This document shows positions 27,001 through 35,637 of a stretch of DNA of 64,000 bases, piece after piece. The stretch comes from CALCZU01 sp964396165. GTDB taxonomy: Bacteria; Bdellovibrionota; FAC87; UBA2466. Position numbers and translations under genes: made by a program. The stretch covers positions 26,344 to 90,343 of the forward strand of contig CAYNEF010000006.1 in the NCBI GenBank assembly GCA_964396165.1, written 5' to 3'. Numbering within the stretch: the stretch's first letter is position 1; each line of letters starts with the position of its first letter. Under the pieces are notes generated by a model. The model was not told the DNA's origin. It saw nothing but the letters and a program-made list of their open reading frames with translations, and ran no database searches.

Positions 27001-30000
27001 TGTCTTTGGAACGGATGCAGAACTAAATTCTGCTATTGATGGAATCATTGCATCTCGTAAAGACGAACAGATGATCACAAACAAATTGGCAGCTGAAATC
27101 GGCACTTTTTCTATTGGAAAAATCATTCCTAAAATCGGATTGAATGATGAGCCTTTGACGCAAGATGAACAAAATCAAATCGATGCGTTTGTTAAAGAAA
27201 TACCAAAACTGCGCGACGGTTTATTAACAGAAAAATTGAACATCAACCGGGATATCAATGAAAAAGAATTACAAAGCGCGAAGGAAATTAACGAGGATGC
27301 CGCACGCATTTCCGAACATGGTCGCGAAAAAGACGATCATGGAATCATTCGTTACTGCCAATGTGACGAATGTAAAGCACGCAAGTTGACACCTCGCCAA
27401 AGAGCGGAAGAAGCAAAAGCTAAGCTTGAACAGATGTCCTCTCGTTTTGACAAAATAAAAGAGGATCTCGATGCGGAAAGAACGGCTTTGCTTTCTGAAG
27501 TAAATAACAAGGAAGCGGCCTTGAATGAAATGTCTGAAGTGATCAAACAGACATACATGAAAAACTCTCTGATTGAACTATCGGCACGTGCCAAAAAAAT
27601 GGTAGAGGACAAATTAGCACCGGAACTTGTTCAGTCAGGCCTTAAGGGAGATGAGCTTGAAAAACGCAAGCAAGTTTTGATTGGTTTAACACAAAACGCA
27701 TTAATTGAACGCTTGCGCTTACAGCAATCAAGTGATTCTGCACAAGAGCTTCTCCATCCTAATTTAGGTGGTGACGCACAAGATTCTCTTCTTGCAAAAA
27801 AAGTAGAAGAAACTTTGAAAAAAGAAATGACCTCGGGTGAAACCGCTATCAAAATGAACGAGGAACATGCAGTAGCCCAAATCCAAAGTTCCAAAAACAA
27901 GGCGAGAGAAATCCAAAGCAAGAACGATGCAGAAGTAAAAAGACTGCTTACTATCTTAAAACCACTCGATATGAAATTTGATGGAGAGTGCAATTTTGAC
28001 AACGCAAAGCTTTGGTTGCTCAGCGAAACCAATCCTCCTACACCAACTCCTTGGAGCGACACTCGCCATCCTCTTTCAAGTGATGCTAAAAAATTAATCG
28101 AAGCCTTGCACGAAATTGGAAAATATTCGATTTCCAAAACAGATTGCTACGATTTCTTAGTGGCAAAAACGAAAGACATGGTATTGGAGCGAAAACAATT
28201 AATCGATAACAGACAAACGGTAGCTACCCAAGATGGATTGAAAGCAAAGCGTAATTCGCGTTTGATCGAACTTTTTGAAAGCGGAGAAGGGGCCATGATC
28301 CAAAATCCCTACGCAATGGCTGGCTTGACTGGTTTAAAACCTGAGGAAGGTGCAGAGGTGATCTTTTGGAATAAAGAACCGCTGCAAAAAGCTGCTCAAC
28401 AAGCAATTATAGATAATGAAAAAATCATCGAAAATGAATGGTATCAGGATTATGTCAATGCAGAGCATTTTAAACGACGCAATATGAATATGGTTCAGGG
28501 GTTTGTGGAAAATGCACGTGATGTAGGTTTAGCCAGTGCGTACGATAGAACTCTTGCGACAAAAGAAAGAGAGTCTTATTGGAGTTATCCTTTCTGGTGG
28601 GCGCTTCGCAAAGGGGAGCAAATTACACCTAACTTCGTAGGCAACAGTATTGATTATCTCAGTCGTAGCAGTACGAAGAATGTAGATAACGTAGTAGAAA
28701 TGTCCGGCGGTCAGAACGCGTACTACAGCAGAGGTGAAGAACTACAAAATAAAGTTTACCGTAACGCCCGCATTTTACAGTCCTCTGGAGATGTTTCTGT
28801 AACAATGGATGATTACCTATTTGGTAAGCAAGCAACAACTGCGGCTCATGCCTCTGACATCGAATTGCAAAAAAATAAGAAAATGTCGGAACAGTGGAAT
28901 GCCCTTATCGCAGGGGATATGAATCACTATGCGCTGACAGAAGATATCGCCTGGAGCGCCGCAATTACTGCTGCTTCAATGGGTACTAGTGCTTATATTC
29001 AGACTCTTGTAAACGCCGGTAGATTTGCAGAAGCAGCTAAAACGCTGCAAATGATCCAAAACTGGGACAAATTATCCAAGGCAGAAAGAGCTAGCATCAC
29101 CTTAAAAGCTTCTTTGCAGGCTCGTGCTCTTGGTATGTTTACGACAGTGGGAGATGCAAGCACTCTTGCGAATTCTGGCCTAAGAGCAGTAGGCAATGGA
29201 AAACTGGTAAACGGAATGCTTCACGGAGCTAAGGCCGGTATTCCCATGGTGCTTTCGGAAGTGGGCTACCACCATTTCAAAGAAAATATGGATGAAGAAA
29301 TCCATAAAAAAGTTTTGGAAGCTCAAAAAACAGGTAAACAAGTTACCTTGACTGACTGGGATTATAAAAAGTTGTTTATTGATGCAGACAAAATCAACAA
29401 ATTCCTGATTGCACGACAAGGACTGAATCAGGATGGAACAGCACTTTCTGAAATAGAAGATCAGGACTTGGAAGTTTCCAAGCATTTGGAAGTTCCTTAT
29501 GCATTCATGGATAAAAATGGTGATGGAAAAGTCGACGCCACTTTCGTTCCTCAAGTAGAAGACTATGGTAAATACATACAATCCTTTCACCATGGGTACA
29601 GACTGTTCGGTATTTCCAAGTCTTTAATGCCAAGTGGTGCAATTGCACGCAGCTTGGATGCGATAAAAGCACCGAAAGCCCTACAAGGTTTTGCAGAACT
29701 TTATGCCGCAGCAGAAACAAACAATATATTTGATAATTACAACAGTGCACACGGTCCCAATAAAGATTTCTGGAGCTGGGACTCTTTCGCCGACAGACAA
29801 ATCAATAACGTTCACACTGCTGTTTGGGGATTAACCGGAGCAGCTACTCAAAACGTAAGAAGCGTTCCGATGCAGATCGCAGTTGGATACGGAGTTAACG
29901 GTGGTGTAAATGTACTCAGTACCGCAGCAGATAGATTGCAAAACGGATGGGGCATGACAGATGATCCAGAAAAAGGATTGTTTAGTCGTTTGAGTGATTA

Positions 30001-31930
30001 CTGGAACAACGGCTACACTGTTTTGGGTGATGGCGGAATTGAGAGAGATATTGGTAAAGCAATTTCCCATAAACTCGCAAGTACTGCAGCGATGGATTTA
30101 TGGTTCAGCGCAGGCCACTCTTTGATGAATTCAAAGCAGACCCGTGCTACTAACGAAGCACGTGGGACCTTACAAAAATTCTTAGCAAGCAACAGAGAAA
30201 CGAAAGTAGTTGCTGTTGAAGAAGCACATAAGCTCGACATTGCTAGCAATGTAACCAAACTCTCAGAAATGCCTCTGATTCCTGAATACGTTAAAAACCC
30301 AGTGTTTGATAACAGCAAAGAAGCCAATCTTCGTGCAAAACCTGACATGAATAAGCGACTGACAGGCGACGCACTTCAAACAAGAAGAACGCTTGAATAC
30401 TTCGCAGAAAAAAGCGGCTTAACGCCGAAGTTAAATCCTGGTGTGGTAGATCGCATGGTAAAAGAATACCAAAATGCGAAGAGCGCTCCGGATTCCGCTA
30501 CACGCAACCAAACGCTTGCTCAATTTGTTGCTAAATTTAAGTCTAAAGAATTAGCAGCTGAAAGAGAAAAAATCTATAATTTGCCATCTATAGATGCGCA
30601 ACTGTTAGGTGGAGCATTGATCGATAAACCAGGAGAAAGAGACAACAGCATTGTGGCGAACACTCAAGTGGCTCGCGATAGAAAAAATCTGCAAATGACT
30701 CTTCCACACCGTCCGGAACTTTACATGAGTCTTGAAGTGGGCAAACTCGATAACAGATTCAGATATCTCGTAAATGCAATCGGTCGTTTACCAGCTTCAC
30801 AAATCAAAGAAGAGCACCAGAATAAATTTTCGAATGAGTTTGAAGCGTACAGAACAAAAAATCCTGGTAAGACGATGATGGATTACTTAATGGATTTCAA
30901 AGTGGCAAATAACTACGAAGGTTTTACGCCACGTGATTTCAATTGGTCCTCACCTACTGTTAACAAATGGGCGAACACAATTGAGCGCACAAGACAGCAA
31001 AGAAAAGACAAAGCTGAAGCACGTGAACTTGCCGAAGCTGAACGCGCAGGTACAAAGCAGGCTTTTGCTCCTACAACAGTAACAAAAGGTACTACTAATT
31101 CCAACGTACCTTCTTACACATACAATGCTGAAGGCGTGAAGGGTCGCATTGAAGGTTCTGATGGAATGGTTGTGAGATCTGGAGATGGGCATATCGTATT
31201 TGCTGTGGAATCCTGGGGACAAGGTTTCATTCCAGGTACAAACGGAAATGGGCATGCTGTTGTGAAAACACCTCAAGCCGTTGTTGAAGGAACTATTGAA
31301 CCTGTCACGACTGTAAACGGTGGAACTACAAAATACCCACAATTCAAAATCGTTGGTAAAAACGGTGAAACGTTAGCAGCTGTCGACTTTAAAATCGCAC
31401 CAGATAACAACGGAACAATTGCGGAAATCAGAGTTGCCAATACGAATGAAACAGCCAAAGTAGCATTACAGGAAAAACCGAAAGTGTTCCGCTCACAAAT
31501 GGCTCCAAGTTTGGCAGCTGTTTATGAAGGAATTGCTCTCGAAGAACCTATTCCCAGAGGCACTACACGTGTGAATGAAACCGGAAAATATACTACGGGC
31601 ACTGTGCTGAGAAGCGAACCGGGTGTAGAAGGAAACAGAAAAACTGCAGGGTATGAAAGTTCTGACGGGCTTATTAAACTTGTCTGGAAAATTTCTGCAA
31701 ATCCAAAGGCGGATCAATTAATCACTGTAACGATCCCTGAAGGAGAAACTTTTACGGCAATTGCGGCGCCAAAAACGACTCAGAGCGGTGCAAGTGGAGG
31801 TGAAGAACAAGTACTTCTTGATGCCACAACCCGTCAGGAAATCGGAAAAATTACTTTCAGAAAAGGAAATAAAAACAGAATAATAGTAAAAATGAACGAT
31901 GGCAGAAATGTTTCTTCGTTCATCCAATAA
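24053..31930 (+). CDS. Giant exported protein (2625 residues), unknown
   Basis: The signal peptide runs to about AFA (residue 24), and GAGGT precedes the ATG. The first 1500 residues are Lys/Glu/Leu-rich and almost all helical, with likely coiled coils around 860-1000 and 1060-1300. A Cys knot-like CQCDECKAR lies near 1101-1108. Around 1490-1800 the composition shifts to Trp, Ala, Gly and Tyr (SYPFWWALRKG, AWSAAITAASMGTSAYIQ), which could associate with membrane. A single EF-hand-like loop DKNGDGKVDATF is near 1818-1830. The last 350 residues are beta-rich with GRIEGSDGMVVRSGDGH and similar repeats. No known domain is recognised over most of its length. A lipoprotein gene follows after 15 bases. 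Confidence 0.75.
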   Translation: MRFHTRLLTYAYIVLSAISFTAFAAEAECKDGLCSPALLNLNQPGKKDESPFEINTVLGKRKHVEFTDETWELPVFSEDGSGRSYPKECSAQQTYKVRTPFPFAKPKDRSKEPLQIMLNPSQDPLVDHLRDLKEQDEAKYRYEHPTVEQKLKREAELLRDFAIALQCPPDSHFIQDVMTKLADLQRIEIMQHTLLLDRKNRTVGSSSELIDAMITAIPLFQIKSNSVRGAWSNAITAQAERNLALADKIKTSGFGGYLEHRILPNEPMTFKSLEHEMKNYDQRMYDEFQVKIAELNTKHRTTAEVDPTSRIKLLAHNLGQKLQALKTKQMNPNFTEDDYASLKLLNGLISQLFHQGDELLGQLTMAELRLLLHGEKFNLPDSNKDQKLLDLAKSLMPAKANNVEKNMLMNLGDIAGFVNQVVAQSGGPLLTQKMSVFSFSPDESISMRKFLIAQIENLHINRSSPLLSEVDVSNPSKRLAAKAALERVLDLLDKGAPEYESSDELPLVTDYAYDHWTTAEKLNHERKGRLKAADLVMKNSPMSKEQAIATVDKEVDSLAKIAQKWTGYPITSENYRDLYALPQAFRQDLIVGLSNAKNKKEADHVLAAVLKPSVDSYSDALTSSGKNTSTILDSIDKTFFAHGLTRNIPGDLSKMTLEQKNALADWAVTQLSVPSTKKGEVKLRNLPPDVHSALNLLVNLREEWGHTDNDLSLLRTFRGKDGVRGLASFNVGTYLAEKEARKTASKENIGLVDELVKYADTEGFAIPKASQLRLLGLENTILTMLQHLKGIAKSRGIQKEFIQLMVAADPLEVTKFFQRHEPRLLSLLIEKNILKISDAELAANPAAARAKEVMEFEKNAKNSFVLEAQGTPLPEDKQQQINAQFDFLGKQSAHQEVAANLQMHPGLLKSRIDMLKKSEEEGKKIGAADKKFLEDYSSQMEELSLTHQENIMNNYRKRAAEDLLTKAKSPDAVRKQLEGILKPVFGTDAELNSAIDGIIASRKDEQMITNKLAAEIGTFSIGKIIPKIGLNDEPLTQDEQNQIDAFVKEIPKLRDGLLTEKLNINRDINEKELQSAKEINEDAARISEHGREKDDHGIIRYCQCDECKARKLTPRQRAEEAKAKLEQMSSRFDKIKEDLDAERTALLSEVNNKEAALNEMSEVIKQTYMKNSLIELSARAKKMVEDKLAPELVQSGLKGDELEKRKQVLIGLTQNALIERLRLQQSSDSAQELLHPNLGGDAQDSLLAKKVEETLKKEMTSGETAIKMNEEHAVAQIQSSKNKAREIQSKNDAEVKRLLTILKPLDMKFDGECNFDNAKLWLLSETNPPTPTPWSDTRHPLSSDAKKLIEALHEIGKYSISKTDCYDFLVAKTKDMVLERKQLIDNRQTVATQDGLKAKRNSRLIELFESGEGAMIQNPYAMAGLTGLKPEEGAEVIFWNKEPLQKAAQQAIIDNEKIIENEWYQDYVNAEHFKRRNMNMVQGFVENARDVGLASAYDRTLATKERESYWSYPFWWALRKGEQITPNFVGNSIDYLSRSSTKNVDNVVEMSGGQNAYYSRGEELQNKVYRNARILQSSGDVSVTMDDYLFGKQATTAAHASDIELQKNKKMSEQWNALIAGDMNHYALTEDIAWSAAITAASMGTSAYIQTLVNAGRFAEAAKTLQMIQNWDKLSKAERASITLKASLQARALGMFTTVGDASTLANSGLRAVGNGKLVNGMLHGAKAGIPMVLSEVGYHHFKENMDEEIHKKVLEAQKTGKQVTLTDWDYKKLFIDADKINKFLIARQGLNQDGTALSEIEDQDLEVSKHLEVPYAFMDKNGDGKVDATFVPQVEDYGKYIQSFHHGYRLFGISKSLMPSGAIARSLDAIKAPKALQGFAELYAAAETNNIFDNYNSAHGPNKDFWSWDSFADRQINNVHTAVWGLTGAATQNVRSVPMQIAVGYGVNGGVNVLSTAADRLQNGWGMTDDPEKGLFSRLSDYWNNGYTVLGDGGIERDIGKAISHKLASTAAMDLWFSAGHSLMNSKQTRATNEARGTLQKFLASNRETKVVAVEEAHKLDIASNVTKLSEMPLIPEYVKNPVFDNSKEANLRAKPDMNKRLTGDALQTRRTLEYFAEKSGLTPKLNPGVVDRMVKEYQNAKSAPDSATRNQTLAQFVAKFKSKELAAEREKIYNLPSIDAQLLGGALIDKPGERDNSIVANTQVARDRKNLQMTLPHRPELYMSLEVGKLDNRFRYLVNAIGRLPASQIKEEHQNKFSNEFEAYRTKNPGKTMMDYLMDFKVANNYEGFTPRDFNWSSPTVNKWANTIERTRQQRKDKAEARELAEAERAGTKQAFAPTTVTKGTTNSNVPSYTYNAEGVKGRIEGSDGMVVRSGDGHIVFAVESWGQGFIPGTNGNGHAVVKTPQAVVEGTIEPVTTVNGGTTKYPQFKIVGKNGETLAAVDFKIAPDNNGTIAEIRVANTNETAKVALQEKPKVFRSQMAPSLAAVYEGIALEEPIPRGTTRVNETGKYTTGTVLRSEPGVEGNRKTAGYESSDGLIKLVWKISANPKADQLITVTIPEGETFTAIAAPKTTQSGASGGEEQVLLDATTRQEIGKITFRKGNKNRIIVKMNDGRNVSSFIQ

Positions 31931-31945
31931 TGTTAAACTGTTGGG

Positions 31946-33097
31946 ATGAAAAAAATCCTCTTTTTGATTACGTTGGTTATTGCAGGTTGTGCAACACAGC
32001 AACTGCAAAAAACAGAACTGCCGGCAAATTCTACGACTATTCTATTCTCTGCGAATAGAAATTTGGAATTTGAACCTTGTGGTTGTTCGATGTCTCCACA
32101 AGGCGGTTTGGTCAGAGAGTGGAACTATCTTCAGGCAGTTAAAAAGAGTAATCCCTCTGCCTTTTATCTTGTGTCTGGCACTTCATTTTATCCAGAGTTA
32201 GGTCAATACGAATCAAAAGAAAAAAAGAGTTACTTTTTAAAAGCAGGGTATATCGCCGAGGCTTTTAAAAAAATGGGAGTGGATGTAGTGGGACTCTCCG
32301 ATGAAGATTTGCGTTTGGGACTTTCTTCTTTGAAAAAACTCGCTTCTCAATACCACTTGGATTTTATTTCTACGAACATTATAGACAAAAAAACAAAGGC
32401 TCCTCTGTTTTCACCTTATAAAAAAGTAAGCCGTAACGGTGCTACTTTTTATATTTTGTCACTCACATCGGATGAAGGTGTTTTGCCCGCTAAATCTGGT
32501 GTGATGATTCAGTCACCTGAAATTGCTTTGCAAGAGTGGTTGGGGAAAATTCCGCAAGATGGATACGTCGTTGTGCTCTCTACCCTTTCTAAAATTGATA
32601 GGGATCCGTTAGTGCAGAAATTTACTGGCGTGCATCTATTTTTGGGGGGGCAGAGAAGAGAAGATATTCCAGGACGCTTTACACAAAATACGGTTTCCAC
32701 TTTATTTGCTAACCAAAGCGGAGGAGGAAAAAGTATTTATCAAATCACTTTATCTTCTCCTGCACCCAAAAAGAGATTTTATAATGCAAACATTGTAAGA
32801 GAATATGCGGAGTTAAGGACATATTGGGAGGAAAACCTCGAGACTTACCAAAGAGAAATCGCTTCCAAGCAAAACGAAAAAAAACGAGCTTCTTTACAAG
32901 CCAGTATCGAGCAGCTTCGTACAAACCTGAAATTGTCGAAAGATATTATTGTAAATCCGGACGAACAGTCTGTTTTGTATGATTACAAACTTGTGGAATT
33001 GGGTCCCTCCTTCGATAACGAAGATGCTACACAAAACCCTATGTACGACTTGATAGAGCGCAAGAAAGAAAGCGTCAGGCAGTCGATGTTGCGATAG
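31946..33097 (+). CDS. Lipoprotein with degenerate 5'-nucleotidase/metallophosphatase-like sequence
   Basis: A 383-residue protein with a lipoprotein signal (MKKILFLITLVIAGC). The segment FEPCGCSMSPQGGLVREWNYL matches the PCGC..P.GGL.R motif of a subgroup of UshA-like metallophosphatases. Positions where those enzymes bind metal are altered: YLVSGTSFYPE stands where GDxF is expected and VVGLSDEDLRLG where GNHEFD is expected. It may therefore be a non-catalytic or divergent family member. The C-terminal 110 residues are a charged coiled coil. It starts 15 bases after the giant protein gene, so they are probably co-expressed. Confidence 0.65.
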   Translation: MKKILFLITLVIAGCATQQLQKTELPANSTTILFSANRNLEFEPCGCSMSPQGGLVREWNYLQAVKKSNPSAFYLVSGTSFYPELGQYESKEKKSYFLKAGYIAEAFKKMGVDVVGLSDEDLRLGLSSLKKLASQYHLDFISTNIIDKKTKAPLFSPYKKVSRNGATFYILSLTSDEGVLPAKSGVMIQSPEIALQEWLGKIPQDGYVVVLSTLSKIDRDPLVQKFTGVHLFLGGQRREDIPGRFTQNTVSTLFANQSGGGKSIYQITLSSPAPKKRFYNANIVREYAELRTYWEENLETYQREIASKQNEKKRASLQASIEQLRTNLKLSKDIIVNPDEQSVLYDYKLVELGPSFDNEDATQNPMYDLIERKKESVRQSMLR

Positions 33098-33285
33098 GTA
33101 GTCATTTAACCCTTAAAAGGCATCCTCACAATTTTCTCACTCGTTTTAGCTAACGTGTCTTCACAATCTTCACAATTTGGTAGGTGAGCGCGCCAAAACT
33201 CTAAATTGGAAGCGTGCTCCTATTCCCACATAATGTATACGAGATGAATACATTATTACGAAATTCAATATTCCAGGAGAAGCTC

Positions 33286-33810
33286 ATGAAACGAATGAAA
33301 ATGAAACACCTCAGACTGACTTTGTTTTTGGTAACGATTCTAAACTACCCGCTTGCCTTTGCAGGAGAACCAGCCAGCCGTACGGGCAGTGTGGGCGCGG
33401 CCCAGGCAATCCAAAATCAGAGTGCCATTCGCTACGGTAAGATAGCGGAAGAAGAATTGAAAGCAGCACAAGATGCAGATAAGAAAATGAAAAATGCTAC
33501 AAACAAGGCAGATGTAGAGAAGTATAAAAAAGAGAGAGACGAACATCTGAAGAAATATGAACAGGCCTCTGGACAAGCTATGAGTGACATTGCGTACGAA
33601 CGTAGTAACAGCGGTATTAAGGACTTGCTTCGTACAAATGAAACACCCAATATTGATCTTAGCACGACTCCTGGTGGCTTGCCTGGGCCGCATAACCCAT
33701 TGCCCTCTGGTAACAGTCCACCTACTACTGTTCCCCCCCAATTCGGACGTTTAGAATCCGTAGATCTTTTTCCTCCAAACTTTCCGGACTTAATTGATTT
33801 AGGCAAGTAA
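33286..33810 (+). CDS. Exported protein with Pro-rich tail, unknown
   Basis: About 174 residues from the ATG at 33286, chosen for its AGGAGA ribosome site and because it opens a signal peptide (MKRMKMKHLRLTLFLVTILN...AFA). The mature part has a Lys/Glu/Ala helix (about 50-105) and a Pro/Gly/Thr-rich tail (including GGLPGPHNPLPSGNSPP). There are no cysteines and no recognised domain. A 9-bp inverted repeat (33230-33256, ATAATGTAT and complement) lies just upstream and may be part of the promoter region. Confidence 0.6.
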   Translation: MKRMKMKHLRLTLFLVTILNYPLAFAGEPASRTGSVGAAQAIQNQSAIRYGKIAEEELKAAQDADKKMKNATNKADVEKYKKERDEHLKKYEQASGQAMSDIAYERSNSGIKDLLRTNETPNIDLSTTPGGLPGPHNPLPSGNSPPTTVPPQFGRLESVDLFPPNFPDLIDLGK

Positions 33811-33848
33811 CGTTCTGTTTTAGTTCAGTGCATAGATGCGATCAGCTT

Positions 33849-33878
33849 GATTACCGCGTCCTTCGGCCTCGCAATGAC
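33849..33878 (+). repeat. REP element D
   Basis: A REP unit with slight changes (GATTACCGCGTCCTTCGG...CGCAATGAC), in the gap between an exported-protein gene and a lipoprotein gene, 18 kb from the RAYT gene. Confidence 0.85.
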
Positions 33879-33888
33879 GATCCCCCCG

Positions 33889-33918
33889 GATTGCCACGCA
33901 CTTCGTGCTCGCAATGAC
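33889..33918 (+). repeat. REP element E
   Basis: A second REP unit ten bases after D in the same orientation. Its inner stem differs (GCACTTCGTGC), with the change compensated on both sides so the hairpin is kept. Confidence 0.85.
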
Positions 33919-34040
33919 CTCCCCTCCGAATAAGCAATTTACCCCTGTCTAATCTTTTGACAGTTTCTCTGACCTAGACACTAAAAACCCGCATTTTGTG
34001 CCTGAAATCAGTGGTATATGGCTTGCAATCTAATAGGCAT

Positions 34041-34298
34041 ATGAAACATGCAATCTACACCTTGTCTTTAGGGCTTTTAATCCTCTCTGCTTGTGGAAAA
34101 CAAGAGAGCGCAAAGAGCCGTTCCATCGTAGCACCTAGTGCAGTTGCAAGTGCCTGCTCACTCCATGCAGTAGGGGAAAGTTTCGCTGCAGAAGATGGTT
34201 GCAATACCTGCTCTTGCAGAAGCAATGGCGCCATGATGTGCACCCAGATTGCTTGCTCTTCCGACTCTCTCACTATGCAAGCTGGAATCATCCGCTAA
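34041..34298 (+). CDS. Small Cys-rich lipoprotein with pacifastin-like domain
   Basis: An 85-residue protein from the ATG at 34041, with lipobox ILSACGKQ. The mature part holds a six-Cys module (residues about 40-75): C-x14-CNTCSC-x3-G-x3-CT-x3-C. The spacing of the last five cysteines, the CN start, the Gly and the Thr after the fifth Cys match the pacifastin serine protease inhibitor pattern; the first loop is slightly longer than usual. VWC-like modules are an alternative. It would sit on the membrane facing the periplasm or surface. It is too small for other functions to be read. Confidence 0.6.
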   Translation: MKHAIYTLSLGLLILSACGKQESAKSRSIVAPSAVASACSLHAVGESFAAEDGCNTCSCRSNGAMMCTQIACSSDSLTMQAGIIR

Positions 34299-34300
34299 AT

Positions 34301-34329
34301 TTTCCAATCTTACTTCTTTCGCGTATAGT
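34301..34329 (+). promoter_or_regulatory. Promoter of the MFS exporter gene, predicted leaderless
   Basis: TTTCCA (34301-34306), a 17-base spacer and TATAGT (34324-34329), with the ATG eight bases later at 34338 and no ribosome site. Confidence 0.5.
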
Positions 34330-34337
34330 GTTGTCTA

Positions 34338-35570
34338 ATGACACAGACGGCATCTTCGAAACGCACACTTCTTATTGTTTTTTTCACTGTTTTTTTAGAT
34401 CTCATCGGTTTTGGAATTATTATTCCTATACAACCATTTTTTGCTGAAAAATTAGGCGCTGCACCCCGTGTGATTACCCTTCTGGGTGCTTCCTTTTCCT
34501 TGATGCAATTTCTTTTCGCGCATTTTTGGGGAAGACTTTCTGATCGTGTAGGACGTAAACCCGTCATGTTGATTAGCATCGCTACAACCGCAATTGGATA
34601 CGGCTTATTCGGACTTGCTCAAACCTTACCCATGCTTTTTGCTGCACGGATGCTGGCTGGTTTTGGCGGAGCCAATATCGGAGCCGCGCAAGCAATCATT
34701 GCAGACTCTACGGACGGTAAAAACCGCGCAAAAGGAATGGGATTGATTGGTGCCGCCTTTGGACTTGGATTTATTTTTGGCCCCGCGCTTGGAGGACTCT
34801 TCGGGCAATTTGGATTATCAGCGCCCGCTTTTGCTGCAGCTTTTCTTTCTTCTTTAAACTGGATCTTTGCGCTGTTTTATTTGCCGGAAACAAATTTGCC
34901 GGAAAACCGCGGGAAGTCCAAATCCGCTTCACACGGTTTTTCGTTAGCGGCACTAAAACATGCTGCACGCCATATCAATGTCCCACAAATATTTATGGTG
35001 TATCTCATCTACTCGATTGCTTTTTCGATGATGGAGCAGGGCATAGGCTTATTTATCGCGCATACTTGGGTAGAAACAGTAATGAATATCGGTGCCGAGT
35101 TGCACGCGAAAAAAGCGGCAGCTCTTACAAGCTACATGCTGATCATCGTCGGAGTCACGGCGACGATCGTGCAAGGTGGGCTCATTGGAAAACTTGCCAA
35201 GAGGTTTCAAGAAAGAAAGCTACTGGCAACAGGTCTAGTTTTGATTACGCTGACTTTCTTCTTTCTGCCTTTTATCGGGATGAGTAAAATTTATGGTCTT
35301 CTTTTACTCAATTCTGTTTTCATGGCTTTTGGTACAGGTCTTACCAATCCCTCTTTATCGAGTCTGCTTTCTCAATCTGTGGATCCGGGAGAACAGGGTG
35401 GAGCATTGGGGATCGGCCAATCTCTCGCTGGATTAGGCAGAGTCATCGGGCCTTCGATGAGCGGTGCTCTTTTTGAACTATACGCCGGCGCTCCCTTTTG
35501 GGTTGGTGCGTTGGTTATGGCTATCGGAGTAGGGGTAGCTCTGACCATCAAGGCTAAACCAGCATCCTAA
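34338..35570 (+). CDS. MFS exporter, TetA-like
   Basis: A 410-residue, 12-helix major facilitator of the drug:H+ antiporter type. DLIGFGIIIPIQPFF in helix 1, GRLSDRVGRKPVML in the loop between helices 2 and 3 (motif A) and GFIFGPALGGLFG in helix 5 (motif C) are the TetA(class A/B)-like signatures. Substrates in this family range from tetracycline to sugars and metabolites, and the sequence does not prove resistance. It is the gene before pstS but is separated by a probable Pho promoter. Confidence 0.85.
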   Translation: MTQTASSKRTLLIVFFTVFLDLIGFGIIIPIQPFFAEKLGAAPRVITLLGASFSLMQFLFAHFWGRLSDRVGRKPVMLISIATTAIGYGLFGLAQTLPMLFAARMLAGFGGANIGAAQAIIADSTDGKNRAKGMGLIGAAFGLGFIFGPALGGLFGQFGLSAPAFAAAFLSSLNWIFALFYLPETNLPENRGKSKSASHGFSLAALKHAARHINVPQIFMVYLIYSIAFSMMEQGIGLFIAHTWVETVMNIGAELHAKKAAALTSYMLIIVGVTATIVQGGLIGKLAKRFQERKLLATGLVLITLTFFFLPFIGMSKIYGLLLLNSVFMAFGTGLTNPSLSSLLSQSVDPGEQGGALGIGQSLAGLGRVIGPSMSGALFELYAGAPFWVGALVMAIGVGVALTIKAKPAS

Positions 35571-35577
35571 CACAATC

Positions 35578-35610
35578 CTGACATGAATTTTTCCTCCAAA
35601 CAGCTATAAA
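35578..35610 (+). promoter_or_regulatory. Possible Pho-box promoter of the pst-pho operon
   Basis: CTGACAT (35578-35584, six of seven to a Pho half-site), a weaker half-site TTTTCCT eleven bases on, and TATAAA at 35605-35610, nine bases after it. This is the spacing of PhoB-activated promoters that lack a -35 box. Confidence 0.35.
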
Positions 35611-35637
35611 AAGGCTGCAACTTAACGGAGGATCCTA

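Noticed and set aside
34338..35570. Tetracycline resistance gene
   Set aside because: TetA-like motifs define the transporter family, not the substrate; no TetR regulator is adjacent.
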